From Candidatus Dormiibacterota bacterium (lineage in GTDB: Bacteria; Chloroflexota; Dormibacteria; Aeolococcales; Aeolococcaceae): DNA of 46,353 nucleotides. This document shows positions 16,592 to 26,857 of the stretch, piece after piece. The DNA lies in the NCBI GenBank assembly GCA_036495095.1, contig DASXNK010000085.1, positions 1-46,353 on the forward strand, given 5' to 3'. The translations under genes and the position numbers were made by a program. Each line of letters starts with the position of its first letter. Position 1 is the first letter of the stretch. Under the pieces are notes generated by a model, which was not told where the DNA came from, ran no database searches, and saw only the letters and a program-made list of their open reading frames with translations.

Positions 16592-18154
16592 TCACCCGCG
16601 GGGGATCCGCGGGAGGAGCCGGCTCCCCCGGGCGTCGCGGAGCAGGGCCATCGCGGACTGGCGGCCGGGGGTGCCGGCGACCCCGCCGGTGGGGCTGGTG
16701 CCCGCCCCGGAGACGTAGAGACCCGCCACCGGGGTGCGGTGGCCGGCCAGGGTCCGGGTGGGGCGGAGCGGTCCGAGCTGGTCGAGGGTGATGTCGAGGT
16801 GCATGGGATGGGCGCCCGGCCAGCGCTCCTGCTCCTCCATCAGGTCGGGGGTCCGGGGAGCCACCCCGGTCACGCTCGCCCGGAACCCCGGCGCCCGCGA
16901 CTCCACCGTCGCCAGGCACGCCTCGACGAACTCCTCACTGCGCGCCGCCCAGCCGCCCTCGACCCGGGCCGGGGCGGCGGGGCAGGCGAGGTACACGGTG
17001 TGCGCCCCCGCCGGCGCCAGGCCGGCGTCGATCGCCGAGGTGGTGAAGGCGTAGAGCGGCACCGGGTCGGGGAGCATCCCCGCCTCCGCCCTCAGCCAGC
17101 CGTCGCGGAGGTCGTCGAGGCGGTCGACGAAGCTCTGCAGCCCGTGGTGGTCACCGGGGCGGCGGTCCGGGTACTCGGGCAGCCGGTCGGTGGCGACGTG
17201 GACCAGCGCCTGCACCACGTTGCTGCGCCGGGTGGCCGCGAGCTCGGCCCCGGCCTCGCCGCCGAGCGGTGGGTGGAGGAGCTCGAGCAGCGCCCGCCGG
17301 GGGTCGAGCGCGGTGGTGACGGTGGCCGCCGCGATCCGCTCGCCGCCCTCCAGGACGACGGCGCGGACCCGGCCGTCCGGGGCCTCGATGCGCTCCACCG
17401 GCGCCGCGCAGCGCAGCTCGCCGCCGAGCGCGCGCAGCCGGACGGCCAGGGCGTCGACCAGGCCCTGGGCGCCGCCCTGGGCGTGCCACTGGCCGACGAG
17501 GTGGTAGGCGGCCTGCCAGAAGGCGAAGATCGCGCCGCCGGGGCTGCTCGGCCCCACCCCGGCGTGGGCGGCGAAGGCGGCCACCGGTCCCCGCACCAGG
17601 TCACCCCGGAGGTGGCGGCGGAGCAGCTGGTCGTAGGCGCCGAGGAGGTCGCTGGCACGGGCCAGAGGGTCGTGGCGGAGCAGGCGCAGCAGGGCGAGGC
17701 CGCGCCCGGGCAGCGCCGCCAGGCTCGACTCGCCGCGGATCGCCGGCAGCACCGAGTGCACCACCGGCAGGGCCGCCTCGATGAACGCGCGGTAGGCGCG
17801 GGCCTCCTCGCGGTCGTGCTCCGCGATCGAGGCGACGGTGCGCTCGACCGAGCGGTGGAAGCGCACCCGGCGGCCGTCCTCGTGGATCGCGACCGAGAAG
17901 GGGTCCATCTCGAGGTAGCGCAATCCCGCCCCGGCGAGGTCGAGCTCGGCGGGGATCGAGGTCATGTTGATGAGGTTGTGGGCCACCGAATGGAGGTCGA
18001 AGCGATGACCGGGGACGGTCTCCTCGGTGCGCGAGCCGCCGCCGGGGCGGTCGAGCGCCTCGAGGACCAGCACCTCGCGGCCCGCCCGGGCGAGGTAGCA
18101 GGCGGCGACCAGGCCGTTGTGGCCACCGCCGACGACGACGTCGGGGAGGGTCAC
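16592..18154 (-). CDS. FAD-dependent oxidoreductase, phytoene-desaturase/PYROXD2-like
   Basis: 520 aa with a GTG start that overlaps the upstream stop by 4 bp. The N-terminal dinucleotide motif is DVVVGGGHNGLVAACYLARA followed by VLVLEALDRPGGGSRTEE. The C-terminal FAD/substrate signature is GLYVSGAGTSPTGGVAGTPG. This pattern fits the PYROXD2/CrtI-related NAD(P)/FAD amine-oxidase superfamily, but carotenoid desaturase activity cannot be claimed: no other carotenoid genes are nearby. It is embedded in an apparent operon between a histidine phosphatase and rpe, downstream of cbbR. The substrate is unknown. Confidence 0.8.
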   Translation of the reverse strand: MTLPDVVVGGGHNGLVAACYLARAGREVLVLEALDRPGGGSRTEETVPGHRFDLHSVAHNLINMTSIPAELDLAGAGLRYLEMDPFSVAIHEDGRRVRFHRSVERTVASIAEHDREEARAYRAFIEAALPVVHSVLPAIRGESSLAALPGRGLALLRLLRHDPLARASDLLGAYDQLLRRHLRGDLVRGPVAAFAAHAGVGPSSPGGAIFAFWQAAYHLVGQWHAQGGAQGLVDALAVRLRALGGELRCAAPVERIEAPDGRVRAVVLEGGERIAAATVTTALDPRRALLELLHPPLGGEAGAELAATRRSNVVQALVHVATDRLPEYPDRRPGDHHGLQSFVDRLDDLRDGWLRAEAGMLPDPVPLYAFTTSAIDAGLAPAGAHTVYLACPAAPARVEGGWAARSEEFVEACLATVESRAPGFRASVTGVAPRTPDLMEEQERWPGAHPMHLDITLDQLGPLRPTRTLAGHRTPVAGLYVSGAGTSPTGGVAGTPGRQSAMALLRDARGSRLLPRIPRG

Positions 18155-18840
18155 GTGCCGGGATGCCGGCCGCCGGGCCGGGCCAGCACCTCGAGCACGG
18201 TGTCGGGGGCTCCGTGGATGCGCAGACCGGTGCCGTTGCCCCCGGGGACGATCTCCACCGCGCTCCCCGGGGGCGGGAGGAAGCGGTGGAAGCCGTCGAG
18301 GGCGAGCAGCCCGAGCAGCACCGCCGCCGCCCGGATCACCCCCTCGTGGGTGACCACGACGAGCGGCTCCGACCCCTCGCCCCAGCGCTCGCGGAGGAAC
18401 TCGGTGAGCCGTTCGAACAGCGAGGCAACCGGCTCGCCGCCGGGTGGGGTGCCGCCGAGGACGTCCTCGTGGTGGCGGGCGTGGGCCTCGGGGTCGGCGG
18501 CGCGGACCTCCGCGTGGCTGCGCCCCTCCCAGCTCCCGAAGCTCAGCTCCATCAGCCGGGGATCGGGCCGGCAGGGCGCCCCGGTTGCGGCGGCGATCGC
18601 CTCCGCGGTCTCCCGGGTGCGGCTGAGCGGGCTGTGCCACACCGCCGCCGCGGGACGCTCGCGCAGCTCGGCGGCGAGCCGCCGCGCCTGGGTCCTGCCC
18701 AGCTCGGAGAGGGGCACGTCGATGTGTCCCTGGTAGAGGCGGACCGGGTCGGTCCAGGGGGTCGCGCCGTGGCGGACCAGCAGCAGCGGCGGCCGGCCCG
18801 CGATCGGGAGTGGGTCGGCGCTGGCGGGGGTCGGCGGCAC
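18151..18840 (-). CDS. Histidine phosphatase superfamily (phosphoglycerate-mutase-like)
   Basis: About 229 aa. The catalytic motif is LLLVRHGATPWT (His as phosphohistidine), with SPLSRTRETAEAI, the acid LMELSFGSWEGRS and VVVTHEGVIRA supplying the second His. This is the cofactor-independent-looking phosphatase branch rather than a full dPGM. The start at GTG 18840 keeps it clear of the cbbR stop; an in-frame GTG at 18867 would overlap cbbR by 16 bp. It is coupled to the downstream FAD oxidoreductase by a GTGA overlap. Position between cbbR and rpe suggests a sugar-phosphate or phosphoglycolate-type substrate in carbon fixation, but sequence alone does not specify it. Confidence 0.85.
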   Translation of the reverse strand: MPPTPASADPLPIAGRPPLLLVRHGATPWTDPVRLYQGHIDVPLSELGRTQARRLAAELRERPAAAVWHSPLSRTRETAEAIAAATGAPCRPDPRLMELSFGSWEGRSHAEVRAADPEAHARHHEDVLGGTPPGGEPVASLFERLTEFLRERWGEGSEPLVVVTHEGVIRAAAVLLGLLALDGFHRFLPPPGSAVEIVPGGNGTGLRIHGAPDTVLEVLARPGGRHPGT

Positions 18841-18851
18841 GGACTCCCAGC

Positions 18852-19781
18852 CTACCGGCGCGCCCACCGGGCGTCGTCACCCCGGCGCGGGACCGCGGGT
18901 GGGAGGTGGAACTCACCGGCGCTCAGCAGGTGGTCGATGAAGAGCTCGGCGGTGGCGCTGAGGGCGTCGTCGCCGCGGGTGATGAGGTGCCAGGCGCGGT
19001 GCAGCGGCATCCCGGCGACCCGCAGCTGGACCAGCGTGCCCCGGGCGAGCTCGTCGCCGACCGCGTCGAGGGAGAGCAGGGTGATCCCCAGCCCGACGGC
19101 GAGCGCCTCGCGGATGGCGCCGTTGGAGCCCAGGGTCAGGGTGGGGGGCGAGAGGCCGGCGGCGGCGAGGTACTCGTCGGTGGTGGCGCGGGTGCCGGAG
19201 CCGGGCTCGCGCAGCAGCCAGGTCCTGCGGGCGAGCTCGTCGGGCCGGGGCGAGCGCGGCAGCATCCCCGGGGGCGCCACCAGCACCAGCGTGTTGGGCC
19301 GGACCGCGCGGGTGCGCAGCGGCGACGGATCCGGGGGACGGCCGCCGATGACCAGGTCGACCTCGTGGTGCTCGAGCAGCGAGAAGACCCGTGGCCGGTT
19401 GGCCACCTCCAGGCTGATCTCCGCCGAGGGGTGCTTCGTCCGGAAACCGGCGATGAGGCGGGGGAGGAGCTGCTCGCCGGCGGTGGTGACCCCGGCGAGG
19501 CGCACCCGCCCGCGCTCGGGGGCGGCGGCGCCGGCGGTCGCCACCGCCGCCTCCTCGAGCAGGCCCAGGACCCGGCGGGCGTAGCCGGCCAGCACCGTGC
19601 CCGCCGGGGTGAGGCGCAGGCCGCGGCCGTCGCGGGCCACCAGGCGCACCCCCAGCTCCTTCTGCAGGGCGGCGATCTGGGAGGAGACCGCGGGCTGGGT
19701 GACGAAGAGCCGCTCCGCCGCCGCGCGCACCGATCCGGTCGACGCGACCTCGAGGAGGGTGCGGAGCTGTCCCAATGTCAT
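18852..19781 (-). CDS. cbbR: LysR-type regulator CbbR
   Basis: 309 aa. The N-terminal winged helix-turn-helix is canonical (TLGQLRTLLEVASTGSVRAA, then LFVTQPAVSSQIAALQKELG). The C-terminal effector-binding domain includes LAGVTTAGEQLLPRLIAGF and LGITLLSLDAVGDELARGTL. The start at ATG 19781 places the HTH at residue 2, as usual for LysR proteins. It is divergent from cbbL with 134 bp between the starts, the arrangement of most cbb operons, where CbbR binds the intergenic region and activates transcription in response to metabolites such as RuBP or NADPH. It is the first gene of a minus-strand operon running to rpe. Confidence 0.92.
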   Translation of the reverse strand: MTLGQLRTLLEVASTGSVRAAAERLFVTQPAVSSQIAALQKELGVRLVARDGRGLRLTPAGTVLAGYARRVLGLLEEAAVATAGAAAPERGRVRLAGVTTAGEQLLPRLIAGFRTKHPSAEISLEVANRPRVFSLLEHHEVDLVIGGRPPDPSPLRTRAVRPNTLVLVAPPGMLPRSPRPDELARRTWLLREPGSGTRATTDEYLAAAGLSPPTLTLGSNGAIREALAVGLGITLLSLDAVGDELARGTLVQLRVAGMPLHRAWHLITRGDDALSATAELFIDHLLSAGEFHLPPAVPRRGDDARWARR

Positions 19782-19783
19782 AA

Positions 19784-21412
<1,629 letters not shown>

Positions 21413-21426
21413 CAGGAGAAGCGAAC

Positions 21427-21849
21427 ATGTACGTCACCCAGGGAACCTTCTCCTACCTGCCGCCGCTGACCGACGATCAGATCAAGCTGCAGGTGCAGTA
21501 CTGCCTGGACCAGGGCTGGGCCGTCTCCGTCGAGTACACCGACGATCCCCATCCCCGCAACTTCCTGTGGGACATGTGGGGGCTGCCGATGTTCGACATG
21601 AAGGACCCGGCCGCGATCCTGCTCGAGATCAACCGCTGCCGTGAGGCCAACCCCCAGAAGTACGTCCGGGTGAACGCCTACGACGCCACCCTCGGCCGGC
21701 AGACCACCGCGCTCCAGTACATCGTCCAGCGGCCCGACAACGAGCCCGGCTTCCGGCTCGAGCGGCAGGAGAGCCACGACCGCCAGATCCGCTACACCCT
21801 GCATCCGTACGCGCTCGACCGCCCCGCGGGTGAGCGCTACCAGAAGTAG
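21427..21849 (+). CDS. cbbS: RuBisCO small subunit, red type
   Basis: 140 aa. The opening [18 protein letters not shown], the signature [15 protein letters not shown] and the C-terminal [15 protein letters not shown]...[17 protein letters not shown] are characteristic of red-type small subunits. These carry the C-terminal beta-hairpin extension that lines the central pore of the L8S8 enzyme. Length and motifs match form IC/ID/IE and exclude a green-type carboxysomal subunit. No carboxysome genes are in the window. It starts 14 nt after cbbL with a GGAG ribosome site and lies 6 nt before cbbX. Confidence 0.96.
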   Translation: MYVTQGTFSYLPPLTDDQIKLQVQYCLDQGWAVSVEYTDDPHPRNFLWDMWGLPMFDMKDPAAILLEINRCREANPQKYVRVNAYDATLGRQTTALQYIVQRPDNEPGFRLERQESHDRQIRYTLHPYALDRPAGERYQK

Positions 21850-21855
21850 GCAGGG

Positions 21856-22899
21856 ATGAGCGATCAGCCTCCGTCCTTCCAGATGCCTCGCGGCGGCGCG
21901 CGGCAGGGACCTCCGTCCCTGCCCGCGCCGGACGAGGAGAAGGCGCCGCCGCGGCTCGGCGAGAACGACCTCGTCGACCTCGAGGCCGAGCTCCGGGGCT
22001 CACAGGTCTTCGACGTGCTCGAGCAGCTCGACCGCGAGCTGATCGGCCTGGTGCCGGTGAAGACGCGCATCCGCGAGGTCGCCTCGCTGCTGCTGGTCGA
22101 CCGGATGCGTCGCAACTACGGGCTCGACTCCGAGCGGCCCACGCTGCACATGTGCTTCACCGGCAGCCCGGGGACGGGCAAGACCACGATCGCGATGCGC
22201 ATGGCCGAGGTGCTCCACCGGCTCGGGTACCTGGGCAAGGGGCACCTGGTCACGGTCACCCGCGACGACCTCGTCGGCCAGTACATCGGCCACACCGCGC
22301 CCAAGACCCGCGAGGTGTTGAAGCGGGCGATGGGCGGGGTGCTCTTCATCGACGAGGCCTACTACCTGTACCGGCAGGAGAACGAGCGCGACTACGGGCA
22401 GGAGACCATCGAGATCCTCCTCCAGGTGATGGAGAACCAGCGCGACGACATCGTCGTCATCCTGGCCGGCTACAAGGACCGGATGGACACGTTCTTCCAG
22501 AGCAATCCCGGGATGAGCTCGCGGATCGCCCACCACATCGACTTCCCCGACTACACCATCGACGAGCTGATGGGGATCGCCGGGCTGATCCTCGAGCGCC
22601 AGAACTACCGCCTCAGCGAGGACGGTGAGAGCTCCTTCCGCGAGCTGATGGAGCGGCGGATGCGCCAGCCGCGCTTCGCCAACGGGCGCAGCGTGCGCAA
22701 CGGGCTGGAGCGGGCGCGGCTCCGCCAGGCGAGCCGGCTGATCAGCGCCGGGGGCTCGATCGGCCGCGACGACCTGATGCGGATCGAGGGCGAGGACATC
22801 CGCAAGAGCCGTCTCTTCGACGTCGACGACATCAGCGGCGAGGAGCCCACCGGGGACGCGGAGGCGCCGGCCGCCGGGAACGGTCACCGCTCCTCCTGA
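21856..22899 (+). CDS. cbbX: CbbX, AAA+ RuBisCO activase
   Basis: 347 aa. It remodels inhibited red-type RuBisCO by pulling on the large-subunit C-terminus. Walker A is GSPGTGKT (103-110), the pore-loop region [11 protein letters not shown] (141-151) and Walker B VLFIDEA (162-168), with sensor and arginine-finger helices following ([20 protein letters not shown]). The first 50 residues are a Pro-rich extension before the conserved core. It is the third gene of cbbLSX, 6 nt after cbbS. Its last 68 bp overlap, in antisense, the 3' end of the convergent LivM-like gene, so the C-terminal tail is less constrained. Confidence 0.95.
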   Translation: MSDQPPSFQMPRGGARQGPPSLPAPDEEKAPPRLGENDLVDLEAELRGSQVFDVLEQLDRELIGLVPVKTRIREVASLLLVDRMRRNYGLDSERPTLHMCFTGSPGTGKTTIAMRMAEVLHRLGYLGKGHLVTVTRDDLVGQYIGHTAPKTREVLKRAMGGVLFIDEAYYLYRQENERDYGQETIEILLQVMENQRDDIVVILAGYKDRMDTFFQSNPGMSSRIAHHIDFPDYTIDELMGIAGLILERQNYRLSEDGESSFRELMERRMRQPRFANGRSVRNGLERARLRQASRLISAGGSIGRDDLMRIEGEDIRKSRLFDVDDISGEEPTGDAEAPAAGNGHRSS

Positions 22900-23926
22900 G
22901 CGGCTGACGCTCGAGCAGGGCGCGGGCGCGGGGGCCGCCGAGCAGCTCGCCGCCGACCACGGTCGCGAGCAGCAGCGCCCCGACGGCGAGATCGAGGTGG
23001 GCGGGCCGGTACCCGGCGAGCGGGCGGTACCGGGCCATCACCTCGGGGAGGGCGCCGGCCGCCGCCCCGGCGGCGAGGGCGGCGACCACCCGCCCGCGCC
23101 CGAGCAGCAGCACCAGGCCGACGAGCAGCAGCGACCGGGCGACCGAGAAGCTCTCCGGGCCCACCCTCCCGGAGTACAGCGCCAGGGCGCAGCCCGCCAG
23201 CGCGCCGAGCACGGCGGCGATCAGGTACGCGGCGAAGCGGGTGGCGGTGACGTCGATGCCGCGCACCTCGGCCGGGTTCTCCCCCGCCGCCGCCGCCCGC
23301 AGCAGCGTGGCGAAGCGCGACTCGCGGAGCACCAGCACGGCCAGGACGCAGACCACCAGGAGAAGGAGCAGGCCGTAGTAGAGCACCACGCCGGCCTCGA
23401 CCTGGTAGCCGCCCATCCGCAGCGGCTGGGAGACGGCGGGGGTGAGCCGCCGGGTCCCGCCGATCGCGTGGCTGCGGAAGACGGCGGCGTCGAGCACCGC
23501 CGCCACCCCCAGGCTGACCACCGCGACCACCTCACCGCGCCGCTGCACCGCGCACACCGCGCCCACCAGCGCCCCCAGGATCAGCGCCAGCGCCAGCGCG
23601 TAGGTGACGGCGATGACCAGCGGCTGCCCCTGGTCGCCGGCGAACCAGGCGGTGGCGTAGGCGGCCAGCCCGGTGGTCGCCAGCGGGGCGAGGAACAGCT
23701 GCCCCCCCCACCCGTCCACCACCACCACCCCCAGTGCCGCGATCGCGAGGGCGATCCCGACCGCCGCCGGCTCCAGCCGTCCGCCCACCGGCGTGAGCGG
23801 CAGCAGCATCGCCCCCAGCAGCCCGATCAGCGCCAGCGCCAGGGTGAGCACCCGCCGGGTGCCGACCGCCGCGACGATCATCACCAGGCCGGCCAGGAAG
23901 GTGAGCACCAGGGTGCTCCGGCTCAT
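22832..23926 (-). CDS. Orphan LivM-like ABC transporter permease
   Basis: 364 aa with about ten hydrophobic segments and the branched-chain-type permease region [20 protein letters not shown] ... [36 protein letters not shown]. The EAA-like loop motif and its position agree with the LivM family. ATG 23926 has AGGAGG 6 nt upstream. The LivM core ends before the overlap with cbbX; the last ~25 residues are a basic Arg/Pro tail of the kind produced when a reading frame runs through an opposing gene. No ATPase, LivH or binding protein is adjacent, so either partners are elsewhere or the gene is a remnant of a larger operon. Confidence 0.75.
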   Translation of the reverse strand: MSRSTLVLTFLAGLVMIVAAVGTRRVLTLALALIGLLGAMLLPLTPVGGRLEPAAVGIALAIAALGVVVVDGWGGQLFLAPLATTGLAAYATAWFAGDQGQPLVIAVTYALALALILGALVGAVCAVQRRGEVVAVVSLGVAAVLDAAVFRSHAIGGTRRLTPAVSQPLRMGGYQVEAGVVLYYGLLLLLVVCVLAVLVLRESRFATLLRAAAAGENPAEVRGIDVTATRFAAYLIAAVLGALAGCALALYSGRVGPESFSVARSLLLVGLVLLLGRGRVVAALAAGAAAGALPEVMARYRPLAGYRPAHLDLAVGALLLATVVGGELLGGPRARALLERQPLRRSGDRSRRPAPPRPRWAPRR

Positions 23927-24033
23927 CTATCGCCTCCTGGTGACCGGTACGTCTCCTGTCGCGCAGTGTGGATGAACCCTCTCAGCCCCTGCGAGCCGTG
24001 ATCGACGGCGTGTCACCCGACGCAGCGGGGGGA

Positions 24034-24143
24034 CGGGCGATGGCGCCCGGCGGGGCGTATCGAGCGCCATACCCCAGGCGCGAGATCCGAGGCGAGTCGA
24101 TCGCGAAGCGATCGCCGCCGTCCCCGCCGGGCGCCGTCGCCCG
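24034..24143. repeat. Long structured inverted repeat (22-nt arms) with internal hairpin
   Basis: Arms 24034-24055 and 24122-24143 are complementary over 22 positions with a single G-U-type mismatch. They enclose 66 nt containing a second perfect 7-bp stem (24098-24104 with 24108-24114, 3-nt loop). It lies in the 272-bp gap between the stop of the secreted-protein gene (24199) and the LivM-like start (23926), with no coding potential I can support. It could be a terminator/attenuator, a small structured RNA or a miniature inverted-repeat element. Confidence 0.7.
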
Positions 24144-24198
24144 GCCCACCGCGCCCTCGGAGCGACACAGGGGACGGAGCAGCCCGAGCGAGCTCTCC

Positions 24199-25122
24199 TC
24201 AGTGCTGATCGGTCGGGGCGTTTGCCGAGGTGGCGACGACGCCGGCGGCCTGGTTGGAGCTGCCGTCCTGGACGCCGCCGACGACGGCGCCGTCGGGGCC
24301 GTTGCGGAGCAGGCTGATGGTGGCGACCCGGGGGATGACCAGCGGCGTCGCGCCGCCGAGCTGCTCGGCCGAGGCCACCTCGCGGTCGTTGACCTGGACC
24401 AGGTACACGTGCCCGGGAGCGCTGCTCGAGGAGTCGGAGTGGAGCACGACGACCGCCATCTGGCCGCCGTTCAGACCGAGGTTCAGCGCGCTGGAGCTGG
24501 CGTCGCGGTGCACCCCGCCGGCCGCGCTGTGGCTCGCGTTGCTGTGCGACTGCAGGATGGCGACGCTCGCCACCGAGCCGTCGACCAGGCGGAGGTCGGC
24601 GAAGGTGGCGTGCGAGTGGGCCTCCGACGAGCCGTGGTCGGCATGGTTGTCCAGCTGGTAGTAGCCGAGCGCCACCGCGAGCAGCGAGTTCGGCGGCAGC
24701 GAGAGCGCGCTGCCCCCGGTGTAGCCGTTGGCCGGGCCCTGGCCCTCGGAGATGGACTCGTCGGCGACCTTGAGCTCACGCGAGTCCGACGCCGAGGAGT
24801 CCTTCCCGGCGCTGGCGCTGGTGCAGCTGATGCAGGTGCCGAGGGGGTCGAGGTTCACCCCGTCACCCCTGCCGACGCGGCTCTCCGAGGGCGGCGGCCC
24901 GGCGCTCCCCTGCCGCGCCGAGGGCTGCGGGTTGACGCCCGCGGGACGGTGGGCGACGGCGCTGCGCTCGGCCGAGCCGGCGGTGACGGGGATCACGCTC
25001 CAGGGCGTCAGCTCCTCGGTCTGGGGCGCGGGGGGCGTCAGCGCCGCCGCGGAGACGCCCACGGGGCCCGCGATCGCGAGCATCGAGAGGGAGGTCGCGA
25101 ACGCGACCACTGCCCTGGCCAA
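24199..25122 (-). CDS. Secreted protein of unknown function
   Basis: About 307 aa from a TTG at 25122, chosen because GGAGGG lies 7 nt upstream and a clean signal peptide follows (ARAVVAFATSLSMLAIAGPV, cleavage near VSAAA). The mature protein starts with a Pro/Ser/Arg-rich low-complexity region (about 25-100) containing CISC. The C-terminal half repeats hydrophobic strands separated by Ser/His/Asp runs (LALGYYQLDNHADHGSSEAH, ATFADLRLVDGSVASVAIL, MAVVVLHSDSSSSAPGHVYL), suggesting a beta-rich fold. I do not recognise a named family. It is the last gene of a minus-strand run of exported proteins, 122 bp after the Kelch lipoprotein. Confidence 0.6.
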   Translation of the reverse strand: MARAVVAFATSLSMLAIAGPVGVSAAALTPPAPQTEELTPWSVIPVTAGSAERSAVAHRPAGVNPQPSARQGSAGPPPSESRVGRGDGVNLDPLGTCISCTSASAGKDSSASDSRELKVADESISEGQGPANGYTGGSALSLPPNSLLAVALGYYQLDNHADHGSSEAHSHATFADLRLVDGSVASVAILQSHSNASHSAAGGVHRDASSSALNLGLNGGQMAVVVLHSDSSSSAPGHVYLVQVNDREVASAEQLGGATPLVIPRVATISLLRNGPDGAVVGGVQDGSSNQAAGVVATSANAPTDQH

Positions 25123-25244
25123 TGGTGGACCCTCCGCCTTCGGGACCGATTGGGGACAGCCTGCCTCGATCGCGTGCGGTGCACCCCGGGGCAGCGAAGC
25201 GTGATTCGGATGGCGGCTGCTGATCGAGATTCTGAGGCATTTCC

Positions 25245-26261
25245 TCACAATGGTGTCGTTCCCCAGGTCCCCGATCGCCAGACCCAGGCGTCGCCGAGCG
25301 CACCGGCGGTGCCCTGGCCGCCGAAGAGCAGCACCGTCCCGCTCGACGGATCGGCGGCGACCGCGGGGAAGGCGCGCGCCGGAGGCGGCCCGGGGGGGGC
25401 CGCCGCCGCCCAGTCGCTGCCGTCCCACAGCCAGGTGTCGTTCTGCGGCTGCCCGGCGACGACCCCGCCGAAGAGGACGATCCTGCCCGTGGACGCGTCC
25501 CAGGCCATCGCCGCACCGCTGCGGGGTGTGGGCGACGTTGCGGGATGGAGGGGATGCCAGCTCCCCGACGCCCATGCCCAGGTGTCCCCGAGGTCGCCGC
25601 TCGCGCCCGCCCCGCCGAACAGCAGCAGCTGCCCGCGGACCGGGTCGTAGGCCATCGCCGCCGCCGAACGCGCCGGGGGCGACGCCGGCGGCCGTGCCTC
25701 GGCCCAGCGGCCGGCGGCGAACAGCCAGGTGTCGGCGGTGCGCCCGTCGACCCCGGCGCCGCCGAAGAGCAGCACCTGGCGGGAGCCGGCGTCGTACCCC
25801 ATCGCCACCGCGCTGCGGCGCGACGGGCCGGGGGCGGCGGCCGCCCGGGTCCAGGCGGTCCCGTCCCAGATCCAGGTGTCGTCGAGGGTGCGGGCGCCGC
25901 CCTGCTCGCCCCCGAAGAGCACCACCCGCCCGGCGCCGTCCTCGGCGAGACCGGCGAGGCCTCGCGGGGGCGGCACCGGGAACGCCTCGGACTGGGTCCA
26001 GCGGCCGTCCGCCCAGGTCCAGGTGTCGTCGAGGTCGCCGGCCTGGGTGCCGCCGCCGAAGAGCAGCACGTCGCGGTGTGCGCTGTCGGTCGTCATCGAG
26101 GCGTAGAGGCGGAGGGCGGGGCGGGGCACCAGGCGGTGCGCTGACGCCGCCGGGGAGGGTCCGGCGGGGGGCGGCGTCGCCGTCGGCGTGGGCGCCGCGG
26201 CCGGCGTGCCGCAGCCGATCAGCAGCAGCGCGGCGGCGAGCAGCAGGGCGGCCCGGTTCAC
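25245..26261 (-). CDS. Kelch-repeat lipoprotein
   Basis: 338 aa, GTG start overlapping the upstream stop by 4 bp. The lipobox LLLIGC puts the lipidated Cys near residue 17, followed by a Pro/Thr/Ala linker. Six blades then repeat the pattern R.LLFGG ... DTW.W..G.W at about 50-residue spacing, forming a galactose-oxidase-like beta-propeller on the outer face of the membrane. No catalytic Tyr/His/Cys set of galactose oxidase is evident, so a binding role is more likely. It ends a chain of overlapping genes that begins with the CopC-CopD fusion. It resembles the propeller of the membrane protein at 2433-3584. Confidence 0.82.
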   Translation of the reverse strand: MNRAALLLAAALLLIGCGTPAAAPTPTATPPPAGPSPAASAHRLVPRPALRLYASMTTDSAHRDVLLFGGGTQAGDLDDTWTWADGRWTQSEAFPVPPPRGLAGLAEDGAGRVVLFGGEQGGARTLDDTWIWDGTAWTRAAAAPGPSRRSAVAMGYDAGSRQVLLFGGAGVDGRTADTWLFAAGRWAEARPPASPPARSAAAMAYDPVRGQLLLFGGAGASGDLGDTWAWASGSWHPLHPATSPTPRSGAAMAWDASTGRIVLFGGVVAGQPQNDTWLWDGSDWAAAAPPGPPPARAFPAVAADPSSGTVLLFGGQGTAGALGDAWVWRSGTWGTTPL

Positions 26262-26857
26262 CGCTTGTTGTCGACGCCGCTGGTCCAGTACCAGGTCTGG
26301 TTCTGGGGGTTGTAGTCGAGGAAGATCGTGAACGCCTGCGTCGCCGGCCCCGGCAGCCCCTGGTCGACCACCTGGTTGGTGGTGGTGTCGACGAAGTGGT
26401 TGTCGGTGGTGTGGTCGGTGAGGTTGAAGACCACCCGCTGCGGGCTGCTCGAGGTGATCGAGAGCGAGTCGAACTGGACGTGGAAGATGTTGCGCAGGTG
26501 CCGGGAGTTGAGCTGCTGGATGGTCGCCCTGTGGCCGGTCAGCTCGACCCCGGCCAGGAAGGTGTCGAGGTGGCCGGGGTCGCCGGCGGCATAGGCCTGG
26601 GACAGGCGCTCGTCGAAGTCGATGATCAGCGCCCGGCAGGCGGTGGCGTCGAGCTCTCCCGGCGGCCGGGTGTTGATGCCCGGGGTGGGCGCGGGTCCGG
26701 ACGGGGTGGCCGCTCCCGAGGCGGGGGCCCGCGTCGCCGGCAACGCCGAGGCCGAGCCCGGGGACGCGGCGGTGCCGCTGCCGTCGCAGCCCGCGAGCAG
26801 CGCGGCGGCGAGCAGCAGGCCGCCGCCGCCCCCCAGGGCGCGCGTCCGCCGCGTCAT
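26258..26857 (-). CDS. Lipoprotein of unknown function, possibly NTF2-like
   Basis: 199 aa. An Arg-rich start, a hydrophobic stretch and the lipobox LLAGC (Cys near 24) are followed by a Ser/Ala/Pro linker. The mature domain (about 65-199) has an alpha-helical start (CRALIIDFDERLSQAYAAGD) and later beta strands ending FTIFLDYNPQNQTWYWTSG. This alternation and the terminal Trp-rich strand resemble NTF2-like or ARC6-type domains, but the match is by pattern only. ATG 26857 overlaps the upstream stop (ATGA) and the stop overlaps the Kelch gene start, so it is co-translated with its neighbours. Confidence 0.7.
   Translation of the reverse strand: MTRRTRALGGGGGLLLAAALLAGCDGSGTAASPGSASALPATRAPASGAATPSGPAPTPGINTRPPGELDATACRALIIDFDERLSQAYAAGDPGHLDTFLAGVELTGHRATIQQLNSRHLRNIFHVQFDSLSITSSSPQRVVFNLTDHTTDNHFVDTTTNQVVDQGLPGPATQAFTIFLDYNPQNQTWYWTSGVDNKR

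Noticed and set aside
16592-18154. Carotenoid biosynthesis gene crtI
   Set aside because: Only the FAD superfamily pattern is clear and no crtB or other carotenoid gene is nearby.
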